Shown here one piece after another: positions 18,348-27,597 of a DNA stretch of 64,000 nt; the stretch's first letter is position 1, and the number at the start of each line of letters is the position of its first letter. The notes beneath the pieces are model-generated. The model searched no databases. It saw only the letters and a program-made list of their open reading frames with translations, and was not told where the DNA came from. The DNA is from Bryobacterales bacterium (GTDB lineage Bacteria > Acidobacteriota > Terriglobia > Bryobacterales > Bryobacteraceae): contig PLRS01000019.1 of the NCBI GenBank assembly GCA_003164035.1, forward strand, positions 1 through 64,000, read 5' to 3'. The position numbers and the translations under genes were made by a program.

Positions 18348-18586
18348 TGCGCACACCCGGCAGGCTGCCGGAAGCGATTGCCGAGTTTGAGGCCGCCTTG
18401 CGGAGCGAGCCCGATTTCGCCGAAGCGCACGTCAACCTGGGGAGGGCGCTGGCGCAGACGCCCGGCCGGCTGCCGGAGGCGATTGCCGAGTATGAAGCGG
18501 CCCTGCGCATCCGGCCCGACCCCCAGTTACGGCAAGCACTGGACCAATTACGGGCGGGTTTGCAACCGGCAACCCCCTTCCGTTGA
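18326..18586 (+). pseudogene. Out-of-frame C-terminal TPR tail of the TMTC-like gene
   Basis: Eighty-six residues in a frame different from the 491-residue ORF begin NNLGNALMRTPGRLPEAIAE and contain two TPR units of about 35 residues, with the near-identical phrase TPGRLPEAIAE(F/Y)EAAL. They would directly continue the upstream TPR. The segment has no start of its own that I trust. I read it as the detached end of the same gene after repeat contraction; a sequencing indel is the alternative. Confidence 0.75.
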
Positions 18587-18640
18587 ACGGGCGACGAGAG
18601 GAAACCTGCGCGCCGATCCGTCCCGGCGATCGACTGTCGG

Positions 18641-18684
18641 GTAAGTCTTCAGTGCATTTAACTCCCCCAGATCGGCTAAGCACC
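18641..18684 (+). repeat. Degenerate copy of the TIR-bearing palindromic repeat
   Basis: The sequence ending cccccagatcggctaagcac closely matches the right end of the repeats at 25281-25418 and 28402-28565 (ccccagatcggttaagcac), with the gtaagt element at its left. The inner palindromic arms are gone. It is a truncated copy in the about 240-bp gap between the TMTC-like gene and the histidine kinase gene. I see no other feature in that gap. Confidence 0.6.
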
Positions 18685-18828
18685 TGCCTTAGATGGGGAT
18701 GGAGCTCGCATCGACGCGAATCGGTTATGATTGAGAGAGTATAAGCTTGTGGCTCACTGCTGGTTGCCGTGCCTGGCCCGGTTCGATCGAGTTTGAGGCG
18801 GCACTGGATTTGGGTTCGCCGGCGCACG

Positions 18829-20937
18829 ATGCGGAAACATAGCAGTGCGGGTCACGCGCCGACGTGGTGGGCCGAACATGCCGGCGAGTCTTGCCGGGCA
18901 ATGGTCGATTGTCTTAACCGCCATCGGCATGTTTATCTTGTCTCCTTAGACTCCAGCGGCCACATAGTCGCGTGCAACGATGCCATGGCGCACCTGGTTG
19001 GTCTGAGTCCGGACCACCTCGAGAACGAGAGTATCTGGGATAAACTCGTCGAGTCCGACGCTGCCAGGCTCAGCGAGCGATTACAGCCGGCCCAGACCGG
19101 CGACGGCTCATTCCCGCTCAATTTTGTAACGCCGGGCCATGTGCCGTCGACACTCGATTGCACTCTCGCACCGATGTCTTGCGGGCATTTTGCGATGATC
19201 GGCGTGCCCGCGCGAAGCTCTTCGGAGGACTCCGAAACTGCATGGCTCCGGTTGAACAATTCCTTCGCGACGCTCAGCCGTGAGAACGCCAGAAAGAGCA
19301 AGCAACTGGAGCTTAACAACTCCGAACTGCTAAGAACTACCGAGGAGTTGAAGAGGGCCAACGAGGCCCTTGCGGAAGCCCGCACCGCCGCGCTAGAGGT
19401 CGCCCAGGCAAAATCCGACTTTCTCCGCAACATGAGCCACGAGATCCGGACCCCGATGAACGGCGTACTGGGAATGGTTCAGTTGCTGCTGGCAACCGAC
19501 CTCTCGCCGGAGCAGCGGCGTTACGCCGCCATTTCCCAGGCCAGCGGGCGGACCCTGCTGGCCCTTATCGACGATATCCTCGATCTTTCCAAGATCGAAG
19601 CGCGGAAGATCGTGCTCGAGAATCTGAACTTCGACATACGCCACACCGTCGATGGCGTCGTCGAGCTCTTGGGTGTCCTGGCCGCCGCGAAGGGGCTCCA
19701 CATCCATGCGCGCGTATCGGAGGAAACGCCGCGGCTGGTGCGCGGCGATGCCAACCGCCTGCGACAGGTGTTGACCAATCTCGCCGGTAATGCCATCAAG
19801 TTCACCGAGCGGGGAGAAGTGGTTCTGGATGCCGCGCTCGAGCGCCGGGGGGACGGCACCGCGACGGTTCGCTTCGCCGTCGCCGATACGGGAATCGGAA
19901 TACGGCCGGACCGCGCCCAGGCGTTGTTCTCGCCGTTCGTTCAGGCGGACGCATCCACCACACGCAGATACGGCGGCACCGGCCTGGGATTGGCCATTTC
20001 CAAGCAACTGGTCGAGTTGATGGGCGGGAAGATTGGGGTCGAGAGCCGGGAAGGCAACGGTTCCACCTTCTGGTTCACCGCGGTGTTTGAGACGCCGCCC
20101 GAGGTCTCGTCGTTCCCGGCGGAACCGGCGGCCGGAGAGGGCATCGCGGTGCCGCGCGGCGTAAGCGCTACGGGGCATGCGGAACGAATCCTGATAGCCG
20201 ACGATAATCCGACGAATCGGGCGCTGGCGCTGGCGCAATTGGAAAAGCTGGGCTACCAGGCCGACGCGGTCGCCAATGGCGCCGAAGCCATGGAAGCGCT
20301 GCGGCAGCGCGGCTACGATCTGGTTCTGATGGACGCCGAGATGCCGGCGATGGACGGTTACGAAGCCACGCGGCGTGTTCGCGAATCCGGCAATTCGCGC
20401 CTTCCAATCATAGGGATGACGGCCCATACGGCGCCTGGTGACCGGGACAGGTGCATGCGCGCGGGGATGAACGGCTTTCTCTCGAAACCCGTGGACCTCG
20501 AGATCCTTGCCGCGGCGCTTGCCAAGTGGCTTCCCGCGCCCGATCCCCGCATCCAGGTCCAATCCGCCGAACCTGCCGCCGCCCAGCTTTCTTCAGCGAT
20601 TTTCGATTCGGAAGCTCTGCTGAAGCGGCTCATGGGAGACAGACAGCTTGCCGGCACCATCGTCGAAGAGTTCTGCGGCACCGTTCCGGCGCAGTTCAGC
20701 AATCTGCGGCAGCGGTTCGTCGAGGGGGATCGGCCCGGCGCCCGGTCGCAGGCGCATGCGCTCAAAGGATCGGCGGCAACCGTTTCCGCGGGCGGTCTGG
20801 CCGCAATTGCCCGGGAGATGGAGCGGACCGCCGTCGCCGGCCGGTTGGATCGTTTCGGCGAGTTGCTGCCCCGTGCGGCGGAAGAATTCGAGCGCTTCAG
20901 GAGTGTACTCCAGCGCACCGGGTGGCTCTCGCCATGA
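18829..20937 (+). CDS. PAS hybrid sensor histidine kinase with receiver and HPt domains
   Basis: A 702-residue soluble hybrid kinase with no membrane segment. From the 18829 start: PAS-like sensor (about 25-125), coiled coil (about 140-190), HisKA with phosphoacceptor His204 in [11 protein letters not shown], HATPase with [17 protein letters not shown] and GTGLGLAIS. The receiver domain has phosphoacceptor Asp502 ([11 protein letters not shown]) and Lys in LSKPVD. The HPt domain has His643 (AHALKGSA). An in-frame ATG at 18769 would add 20 residues. Its stop overlaps the ATG of a 49-residue ORF, which overlaps a cobalamin-binding protein gene. A complete internal phosphorelay ending in HPt implies a partner response regulator elsewhere. 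Confidence 0.93.
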   Translation: MRKHSSAGHAPTWWAEHAGESCRAMVDCLNRHRHVYLVSLDSSGHIVACNDAMAHLVGLSPDHLENESIWDKLVESDAARLSERLQPAQTGDGSFPLNFVTPGHVPSTLDCTLAPMSCGHFAMIGVPARSSSEDSETAWLRLNNSFATLSRENARKSKQLELNNSELLRTTEELKRANEALAEARTAALEVAQAKSDFLRNMSHEIRTPMNGVLGMVQLLLATDLSPEQRRYAAISQASGRTLLALIDDILDLSKIEARKIVLENLNFDIRHTVDGVVELLGVLAAAKGLHIHARVSEETPRLVRGDANRLRQVLTNLAGNAIKFTERGEVVLDAALERRGDGTATVRFAVADTGIGIRPDRAQALFSPFVQADASTTRRYGGTGLGLAISKQLVELMGGKIGVESREGNGSTFWFTAVFETPPEVSSFPAEPAAGEGIAVPRGVSATGHAERILIADDNPTNRALALAQLEKLGYQADAVANGAEAMEALRQRGYDLVLMDAEMPAMDGYEATRRVRESGNSRLPIIGMTAHTAPGDRDRCMRAGMNGFLSKPVDLEILAAALAKWLPAPDPRIQVQSAEPAAAQLSSAIFDSEALLKRLMGDRQLAGTIVEEFCGTVPAQFSNLRQRFVEGDRPGARSQAHALKGSAATVSAGGLAAIAREMERTAVAGRLDRFGELLPRAAEEFERFRSVLQRTGWLSP

Positions 20938-21083
20938 TCGTCGCCATGTCACGCTTCCGCGTTCTCCATCGCCGCGAGTTGGATGTCCGGCAGGCATTTG
21001 CGCTGCTGGGCGAGCCGATTTCCATCGCCGGAGAAGCGGCTGCCGGCGCGAATGGCACGCTGAAGGGTGGGGCGGCGGAGTGA
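20934..21083 (+). CDS. Small ORF bridging kinase and B12-protein genes
   Basis: Forty-nine residues, [20 protein letters not shown] at the start. The ATG overlaps the kinase stop (ATGA) and the stop overlaps the GTG of the next gene (GTGA), so ribosomes could pass from one gene to the next. I recognise no domain. It may be a real small protein or only a coupling leader; its frame was probably not selected strongly. Confidence 0.35.
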   Translation: MIVAMSRFRVLHRRELDVRQAFALLGEPISIAGEAAAGANGTLKGGAAE

Positions 21084-22186
21084 ACGACTCGCCTCAACGC
21101 GATTTGCCTCCATACGACAGAACGGCGCTGGGCGACCGATTGCAGCAACTCACCCCTGAGATCGCCGAACAGGTTACCCGGGCGTTTCTGGAAAGACATC
21201 CCGAATGGCTGTCGAAATACGGCGAGAGAGCCCGGAAGTTCGGCATCGAGGACGCGCGGTTTCATATCGATTTCCTGAGAGGCGCCGTGGAAGCGGGCAG
21301 CGTCCAGGCGTTTGAGGATTACTGCGAGTGGGCGGCCCGCCTGTTGCAGTCTCGCGCCGTCGCCAGCCGCTTCCTGGTCGAAAATCTCATGCAGATCGAG
21401 ACTGCCCTCGGCGCCGGACTGTCTCCGGAGGAGCAGGCGGTGATCGCCCGTATGATGGAGGCCGGCCGCGCGGCGTGCGACCGGGACAAGGCCCGCCCCG
21501 CCTGCCCCGACACTCCCCTGTCTCTGACCCGGGCCGTTTATCTGCAATCCATTCTGATCGGGGCGAGAGCCGGCTCGGTCCGCATCGTGGAAGAGGCGCT
21601 CAAAAACGGCGCCGGCGTTTTCGATATCTATGCCCAAGTTTTCCAGGAGTCTCTATACGAGGTCGGCAGATTGTGGCAAGAGGGCAAGATATCGGTAAGC
21701 GTCGAACACCGGGCTACCGCGATCACTCAGTTCGTGATGGCCGGGATATACTCCCGCGCCATGCCTGCGCGGCCATCGGCTCCGCCACGCCAAGCCATTG
21801 TCACCGGCGTCGCGGGCGAACTGCATCAGATCGGCGCGAACATGGTGGCCGATGTGCTTGAAAATGCCGGATGGAACGTGGAGTTTCTTGGCACCGATGC
21901 CCCGCATGCCGGCATCGTCGATGCGGTTCGGGCGCAGGATTCGGATCTGCTGTGCATATCGGCTACCATGCTCTCCAACGTGCCGAATGTAGTCAGTCTG
22001 ATTCGGGATCTTCGTCCCCATTCGTCAAGACTGCGCGTCCTGATAGGCGGCTCGGCATTTCGTTCAAAACCCGAGCTCTGGATGGCCATCGGCGCGGACG
22101 GTTTCGCGGCGGACTTGAGCGGCGCAGTCGAGGTTGCCAACCGGCTGTCTCCACGGCGGGCTGACAGGGAAACTCCCGGGGCGTAG
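21080..22186 (+). CDS. Cobalamin-binding protein with CarH-type Wx9EH photosensor motif
   Basis: A 368-residue protein starting at GTG 21080 (the frame is open upstream, but only this start avoids the kinase). Residues 1-130 are a helical N-terminal domain I cannot name. Residues 150-225 form the four-helix cap seen in methionine synthase and CarH. Residues 238-355 are a B12-binding Rossmann domain with the lower-ligand motif ELHQIG (His249) and later GGSAF. The cap has Trp199, exactly nine residues, then Glu209-His210. This is the Wx9EH signature of light-sensing adenosylcobalamin domains. The residue after the Trp, His132 in Thermus CarH, is Gln here. There is no MerR DNA-binding domain, and the gene is translationally coupled to a histidine kinase. 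Confidence 0.85.
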   Translation: MNDSPQRDLPPYDRTALGDRLQQLTPEIAEQVTRAFLERHPEWLSKYGERARKFGIEDARFHIDFLRGAVEAGSVQAFEDYCEWAARLLQSRAVASRFLVENLMQIETALGAGLSPEEQAVIARMMEAGRAACDRDKARPACPDTPLSLTRAVYLQSILIGARAGSVRIVEEALKNGAGVFDIYAQVFQESLYEVGRLWQEGKISVSVEHRATAITQFVMAGIYSRAMPARPSAPPRQAIVTGVAGELHQIGANMVADVLENAGWNVEFLGTDAPHAGIVDAVRAQDSDLLCISATMLSNVPNVVSLIRDLRPHSSRLRVLIGGSAFRSKPELWMAIGADGFAADLSGAVEVANRLSPRRADRETPGA

Positions 22187-22235
22187 CGCTCAAGGGCGCC
22201 TTGTTTCGATTCACAATCGACCGCCCCGCGGTGGC

Positions 22236-24875
22236 TCAGCCTTCCTCGCGAAGCGTTGTGACCGGGTCGATGCGCGCCGCGCGGTTGGCTGGAAGGAATC
22301 CCGCCACCAGGCCGATCAGCGTCATCGAGAAGCATGCCACCGTGAGCGCGACGGGATCGAGCGGCGACACTTCAAACAACAGGCTCTTCATGACTCTCGT
22401 CAGCGCAAAAGCTCCGGCGAGTCCCAGCACCAGCCCCACCATGACCATGCGCAGCGCGTTCCACAGCACGTGTGCGAGCACGTCGGACGGCCGCGCGCCC
22501 AGCGCCATGCGAATGCCGATTTCCCGGCGCTGATGCGTCACCGCCTGAGACAGTACGCCGTACAGACCGATCGTTGCCAGCAGAACCGCGATGGCGGCAA
22601 ACACGCCGATGACCCACGCCGGCCGGCTGGCGCCCGAGAGCGTACGCTCCCGGACCTGTTCCATCGTGGCCACGTCTCCCAGCGGCAGCCTGGGGTCGAT
22701 TTCGCGAACGGCTTCGCGGATGGCCGGCATGACTACGGCGGTGCTGGCTTCGGTGCGAAGGACGATTTTGACCTCTGGCGCGGGCGCCTGCGCCAAGGGT
22801 GCATACACGACGGGCGGATCGGCGTTGCCGGGCGATGATACGCGCTCGCTGCGAATCACGCCGGCGATCTCCACCTCCGGGATGAATTCCTTCTTCTCCA
22901 CGTAGGCCGGATAGCTCACGCGAACCACCTTGCCCACCGGATCTTTCATGCCGGCAACCTCCGCCAGCCGCGCGGCCAGAGCCTGGTTGATGACGACCAC
23001 GCGCGGGCTTCCCATGCGGTCCCGGCTGGCGATGCCGCGGCCGGCCACGACGGGAATTCCGAATGTGCCGAAGTAGCCGGGGTCCACGCGCTTGAACCGC
23101 ACCCTCACTAATTGTTCCATTCCCGCCAGTTCGATCGCCTCTCCGTTGCCGATCCACTGAAGGGGCAAATGCGTCGAGATCCCCACTTGCGAGACCCCCG
23201 GAACGGCTCGCAGCCGCTGGGCAATGGCTTGGTAGAAGAGGGCGGCCTTCTCGGGCGTCGGGTAGGCGCCCACCGGAAGCTCCGCCGACATGGTAATCGT
23301 GTTTTCGATGCGCACGCCGGTATCGAGCTGCTGAAGCTTGAGCAGGCTCTTCAACAGCAGCAGAGCGCCGCACACCAGCACGAGCGAGAGCGCCACTTCG
23401 CCGATGACTATGGCGCGCCGCGTACCGGCGTGTGCCCTGGAAGATCCGCGAGCCGACCGGTTCAACGGCTCCGCCAGGCTGCCACGCGAAGCCCGCAGAG
23501 CCGGCAGCGTGCCCGCCAGCAGCGCCACTCCCAGGGCGGCGGCCGCGGCGAACGAAAGCGTGCGAAGATCCAGGCCGACCTCCGCGGTAAAGGGGAGAGA
23601 ATCCGACAACATCGGTGTCGCCAGGCGGATCAGCAGCCACGCAGTCGCGATTCCCGCGGCGCCTCCCAGCAGGCACAACACCGCGCTCTCGGTGAACAGT
23701 TGCGCCATCAGGCGGCCGCGGCCGGCGCCGAGCGCGGCTCGGACCGCAAGCTCCCTGCCGCGCCAGGCGCCTTTCGCCAGCAGTAGATTGGCCACGTTCG
23801 CACACGCGATCAGCAGCACCACCGCGACCGCACCGAAAGCCACGTACACCGACCGCTGCAGATTGGCGCCGACCAGCAGGCGGGCCAGCGGCTCGACGAC
23901 GATCGCCGCTTCCCGGTCGTCGATGGGCCTCGACTGCGCCAGCGCACCGTGAATGGTCTGCATTTCCCGATTGGCCCGGGTCAGGCTGATGCCGCGGCGA
24001 AGCCGCCCGTATACGGTGAGCCAATGGATGTCTCGCGACTCCCGGCTAAGATTGACGGTCAGCGCCTTCCAGAACCTGGTCTCGTCACGATCGAACGCGC
24101 CCGGCGCGAGAACGCCGATGACTTGATACGCCTCGCCGTCCAGAACCGGCCGCCGGCGCAGGATGTCGGGATCGCCGCCAAAGTCGTTTTGCCAGGCGGC
24201 GTAACTGAGAACGGTCGCGGGCGCGGCTCCCGGCCGGTCCTCTCCCGGCGCGAAAGTCCGGCCGAGGCGGACACCGGTGGCGAACACCTGGAAGTACTCG
24301 GCCGTTACGGCTTTGCCTGGCAGCCGCCGCGGCGAACCCGTGTCGGTCAGCGCCGCCGAGAGATCCACCTCCGCCGAGAGCGCTTCAAACGCGGTGGAAA
24401 GGCGCCTCCAATCGAAAAAGTCCGGAGCGCTGGTCGCGTTAACGATCCCCGGCCGCGGCGCTTCCCATACGCAAACCATGCGGTCGGGTTCCGGAAACGG
24501 AAGGGGCTTGAACAGGACGGCGTCGACCACGCTGAACATCGCTACGTTGGCGCCAATCCCCAGCGCCAGCACGCCCACCACAACGGCGGTGAAGCCGGGC
24601 GCGCGCCGCAGGGCCGCCAGACCGTACCGAACGTCGGTGACGAGCGTTTCGATCCACCGAAAGCTGCGCCGGTCGCGATGCGCTTCTTTCACTTGTTCGA
24701 TTCCTCCGAAGCTGCGCCGCGCCGCCCGGCGGGCTTCATCCGGCGGCAAACCGCGCGCCATCGCGTCCCTTTCGGCCAACTCCAGATGGGCCAGGATCTC
24801 GCCGTCCAACTCCGCGTCCAGATGCCGCTTCCGCACCAGCGCCAGCAGACCCTCCCACACCCTTCGAACGGTCAT
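22236..24875 (-). CDS. MacB/FtsX-type ABC permease of the PadR-linked (ADOP-like) family
   Basis: An 879-residue permease. The start is the ATG at 24875, overlapping the PadR stop by 4 bp; the frame stays open further upstream but without sense. Residues 1-60 are the acidic helical prefix common in acidobacterial permeases. A MacB periplasmic core and two FtsX units follow, with transmembrane helices near residues 90, 360-480 and in the C-terminal 150 residues. No ATP-binding subunit is adjacent. Acidobacteria carry many such orphan permeases behind PadR genes; substrates are not known, and efflux or envelope stress roles are plausible. Confidence 0.9.
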   Translation of the reverse strand: MTVRRVWEGLLALVRKRHLDAELDGEILAHLELAERDAMARGLPPDEARRAARRSFGGIEQVKEAHRDRRSFRWIETLVTDVRYGLAALRRAPGFTAVVVGVLALGIGANVAMFSVVDAVLFKPLPFPEPDRMVCVWEAPRPGIVNATSAPDFFDWRRLSTAFEALSAEVDLSAALTDTGSPRRLPGKAVTAEYFQVFATGVRLGRTFAPGEDRPGAAPATVLSYAAWQNDFGGDPDILRRRPVLDGEAYQVIGVLAPGAFDRDETRFWKALTVNLSRESRDIHWLTVYGRLRRGISLTRANREMQTIHGALAQSRPIDDREAAIVVEPLARLLVGANLQRSVYVAFGAVAVVLLIACANVANLLLAKGAWRGRELAVRAALGAGRGRLMAQLFTESAVLCLLGGAAGIATAWLLIRLATPMLSDSLPFTAEVGLDLRTLSFAAAAALGVALLAGTLPALRASRGSLAEPLNRSARGSSRAHAGTRRAIVIGEVALSLVLVCGALLLLKSLLKLQQLDTGVRIENTITMSAELPVGAYPTPEKAALFYQAIAQRLRAVPGVSQVGISTHLPLQWIGNGEAIELAGMEQLVRVRFKRVDPGYFGTFGIPVVAGRGIASRDRMGSPRVVVINQALAARLAEVAGMKDPVGKVVRVSYPAYVEKKEFIPEVEIAGVIRSERVSSPGNADPPVVYAPLAQAPAPEVKIVLRTEASTAVVMPAIREAVREIDPRLPLGDVATMEQVRERTLSGASRPAWVIGVFAAIAVLLATIGLYGVLSQAVTHQRREIGIRMALGARPSDVLAHVLWNALRMVMVGLVLGLAGAFALTRVMKSLLFEVSPLDPVALTVACFSMTLIGLVAGFLPANRAARIDPVTTLREEG

Positions 24876-25210
24876 CGGGAAGCCTCCAGAAAACGGGCCA
24901 CCAGGGCCGTGGCCTTCTCCCAGCTTGCAACCTCGGCCAGCAACTGCTTCCGCCCGGTCCTGGTCAGCGAATAAAACTTGACCTTTCGATTGGTCTCCGA
25001 AATCCCCCACTCCTCGCGAATCCAGCCCTCTTGCTCCAGGCGGATCAGGGCGGGATAAACCGAGCCCTGGCTCAACTGCAGGGTCTCTCCGGAAACCTGC
25101 TCGATGCGACGCGCGATGGCGTAGCCGTGCATCGTCCCCATCGTTTCCAGGGTTTTCAGGATCAGAAGATCCAGCGTGCCGTAAGGCACCTCTGATTGTT
25201 GTTTCGACAT
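24872..25210 (-). CDS. PadR family transcriptional regulator
   Basis: A 112-residue PadR winged-helix repressor, with the family phrases YGTLDLLILKTL, HGYAIARRIEQ, LSQGSVYPALIRLEQEGWI and YSLTRTGRKQL. Its stop overlaps the start codon of the permease gene (ATGA), so the pair is coupled and the regulator probably controls its own operon, relieved by the transported or stress compound. Confidence 0.95.
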   Translation of the reverse strand: MSKQQSEVPYGTLDLLILKTLETMGTMHGYAIARRIEQVSGETLQLSQGSVYPALIRLEQEGWIREEWGISETNRKVKFYSLTRTGRKQLLAEVASWEKATALVARFLEASR

Positions 25211-25280
25211 GTAGACTACCGACAGCTAGATGGTACGGCTTCTTGCCGCGCCCTGTCAAGCCCTGCAACCTCGATTCCCT

Positions 25281-25418
25281 GGGGTGTTTAACCGATCCGG
25301 GGGAATCCGTTCCCGCGGTAAGTGACTGCAAACGCGCGGCGCCCGTAACCGAGCCGCGACCGTGAGGGAGCGGTCTCCGCACCTAAACTGCGAAATCCCC
25401 AGATCGGTTAAGCACTCC
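25281..25418. repeat. 138-bp palindromic repeat with terminal inverted repeats
   Basis: The left end (ggggtgtttaaccgatccgg) is the imperfect inverted complement of the right end (ccagatcggttaagcactcc). Inside are gtaagtgactgca and the arm accgagccgcgacc...gagggagcgg, both shared with the copy at 28402-28565. The inner left arm is mostly deleted here. It lies between divergent PadR and UroD-like genes, so promoters must lie within or beside it. It resembles a REP-family or MITE-like non-coding element. Confidence 0.75.
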
Positions 25419-25490
25419 ATTTCCTGGTTTCCCGACCGGCCCGGGATTAGAATGGAAACCATACCCGCTCGTCTGGTTGCGGGAACCAAT

Positions 25491-26582
25491 ATGAGACACA
25501 GAGAACGAGTAGCCGCCGCGCTGGACCACCGGGAACCGGACCGTTGTCCCATGCAGGTCAGCTTCACCCCGGAGTTTGCCGCCCGCCTGCGCGCCGACCT
25601 TCGGATCCAGGGAAGGAACGTCCATAACCCGCACGGAGGCGGCAACACGTATGAGCTGGAACGGGCTGTCGATGAAGACATGTTACTCACTTCCGTCGGT
25701 TGGGCTAACTCCTACTATCTGGCCGGAGAAACCTATACCGACGAGTGGGGCGTCACCTGGAAACCGTTCCGTTACGATACCCGGTTTGGGCCCGGTCACT
25801 ACACCGAAATGATCGCCCGGCCCCTGGCCGACAGCGCCCGGCTAAGTACTTACCAAGCGCCCGATCCCGGCCGCCCGGAGCTCTATGCGGAGGCGGACCG
25901 GCTGATTCGCGATTTTCAGGACGAATATTGGATCGTCGGCGTCACCGTCACCACCATCTTCGAGACCGCCTGGGCCCTGCGCGGATACGAGCAACTGATG
26001 ATGGACTTTGTCCAGGATCCCGCCCTCGCCGACGCCATCCTGGACATTCCTTATCGCTACCACCTGGCCGCCGCCGAGAGACTGACTAAGATGGGCGTCG
26101 ACATGATCTGGACGGGCGATGACGTGGGCACGCAGAATGCCATGCTCATCTCGCCCAGACACTGGCGCCGCTACCTGAAGCCGCGCATGGCCGATTTCGT
26201 GGCCGCCCTGAAAGCCATTAACCCGCGTCTCAAGATTGCCTACCATTCCGACGGCTGTATCTATCCCATTATTCCGGAGCTGATCGAAATCGGCATCGAT
26301 GTCTTGAACCCGATCCAGCCCGCCTCCATGGATCCCGCCAGGGTGAAGCGCGAGTACGGCGGCCGGCTGTGCTTCTGGGGATCCATCGATGAACAGCACA
26401 CCTTGCCGTTCGGCAGCCCCGAAGACGTGCGCAACGAAGTGCGGACCAGGCTCCAAACAACCGGCGCCGGCGGGGGCCTGATCCTCGGACCTACGCATCA
26501 CGTGCAGTTGGACACACCCATGGAGAATTTCTGGGCGATGATTCACGCCATTACCGAAACACCCTGCGGCGGACCGCGCTGA
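25491..26582 (+). CDS. Uroporphyrinogen-decarboxylase-family (methyltransferase-like) protein
   Basis: A 363-residue cytoplasmic barrel of the UroD superfamily, which includes MtaA/CmuA-type corrinoid methyltransferases. The start MRHRERVAAALDHREPDRCP matches the usual family opening; an in-frame ATG at 25452 would add 13 residues. Other family phrases are GDDVGTQNAMLISP, YHSDGCIYPIIPELIEIGID and the closing GGGLILGPTHHVQLDTPMEN. It lacks the short heme-pathway context, so a role in demethylation of methoxylated or quaternary amine compounds is more likely than heme synthesis. Confidence 0.85.
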   Translation: MRHRERVAAALDHREPDRCPMQVSFTPEFAARLRADLRIQGRNVHNPHGGGNTYELERAVDEDMLLTSVGWANSYYLAGETYTDEWGVTWKPFRYDTRFGPGHYTEMIARPLADSARLSTYQAPDPGRPELYAEADRLIRDFQDEYWIVGVTVTTIFETAWALRGYEQLMMDFVQDPALADAILDIPYRYHLAAAERLTKMGVDMIWTGDDVGTQNAMLISPRHWRRYLKPRMADFVAALKAINPRLKIAYHSDGCIYPIIPELIEIGIDVLNPIQPASMDPARVKREYGGRLCFWGSIDEQHTLPFGSPEDVRNEVRTRLQTTGAGGGLILGPTHHVQLDTPMENFWAMIHAITETPCGGPR

Positions 26583-26643
26583 CCGCTCATCCGCCTCCAG
26601 CGTTCACCTGAAATATCCCGCCGGTCCTGCTCCAGGCGCCTAT

Positions 26644-27594
26644 CTATGGTTCCGCCAGCGACAGCACGGTGAGCGGGGCGTTGCCTTCCAGGCGGTTGTT
26701 CACGAACAGGAAGAGGAACTGGCGGTCTTCGCGGGCGCGGCCGATCAACAGGCGCATGGACTGGCGGGCTTCCGGATTGGGATCCTGGGTTTCGGTGTAA
26801 GGGGCGAACTTGTCCACGGCCTCCTGGTAGGCGCGGCCGCGCCGCAGCAGGGCGCGGCAGACGGTGAATTCCGCGGTAACCGAATCGGGCAGCGCGATTT
26901 GCACGGCCAGCTCCGGCATTTTCGACCACGCGTTAAAGACGTGGGCGACGCGGCGGGCGCGCAGGCCGCGGAAATACTCCGGCGCCAGGTAATCGGGGTT
27001 GCGGATCTCGACGGCGTAGCGGAATTCGGGGGGCAAGGCGGCCAGAAACGGATCGAGGCGGTCGAGGAAGGCGGGCAAGCTGGGAAAGCTGCGCCGGCTG
27101 AAGGCACCGAATTCGAAGATCAGCACCGCCACCTGGCGGTGGTAGGGCCAGAGCGGACGCAGGAACATCTGCTTGAGCAGTTCGGCATCCAGAAAACCTT
27201 CATTCTCCTTGCCGGCCGTCGAGCCGTAGCGCGGGTGAGTGGGGAAGATCTTGCAGGTGATTTGTTCCGGCACTTTGAAAGCGAATTGAAAACCGGGCGG
27301 CACCTGGGCGAACAGGCGGCGCCAGAATTCCGGTTCGGGGAATTGGTAGAAGGCGAAATCGCCGCACACGATGGGGAAGGTTTCGGCATACTCGCGCAGG
27401 CATTCGGTCTCAAAACGGCGCTTGGAAAACCGGCCGCGCTCGAAATAACGCTCGCGGGCATAGATCTGTCCGAACCAGCCTTCATACTTCCAGGAACTGG
27501 TGCCGATCAGGACTTTTTCGGCGGCCATGGCGCCCAGCCGCTCCGCCAGGGCCGGCCGGTCGAAGGACGGTGAATCGAACAGCGGTCCCAGCAT
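26644..27594 (-). CDS. DUF72 (YecE-like) protein
   Basis: A 316-residue TIM-barrel-like DUF72 protein, recognised from IGTSSWKYEGWFGQIY, FYQFPEPEFWRRL, FQFAFKVPEQIT, LPPEFRYAVEIRNPDYL and the C-terminal LFLFVNNRLEGNAPLT. Function is unknown for the family. It starts 3 bp after the stop of the TauE/SafE gene, so they are co-transcribed. A second in-frame Met at residue 23 is possible. Confidence 0.9.
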   Translation of the reverse strand: MLGPLFDSPSFDRPALAERLGAMAAEKVLIGTSSWKYEGWFGQIYARERYFERGRFSKRRFETECLREYAETFPIVCGDFAFYQFPEPEFWRRLFAQVPPGFQFAFKVPEQITCKIFPTHPRYGSTAGKENEGFLDAELLKQMFLRPLWPYHRQVAVLIFEFGAFSRRSFPSLPAFLDRLDPFLAALPPEFRYAVEIRNPDYLAPEYFRGLRARRVAHVFNAWSKMPELAVQIALPDSVTAEFTVCRALLRRGRAYQEAVDKFAPYTETQDPNPEARQSMRLLIGRAREDRQFLFLFVNNRLEGNAPLTVLSLAEP

Positions 27595-27597
27595 GGG

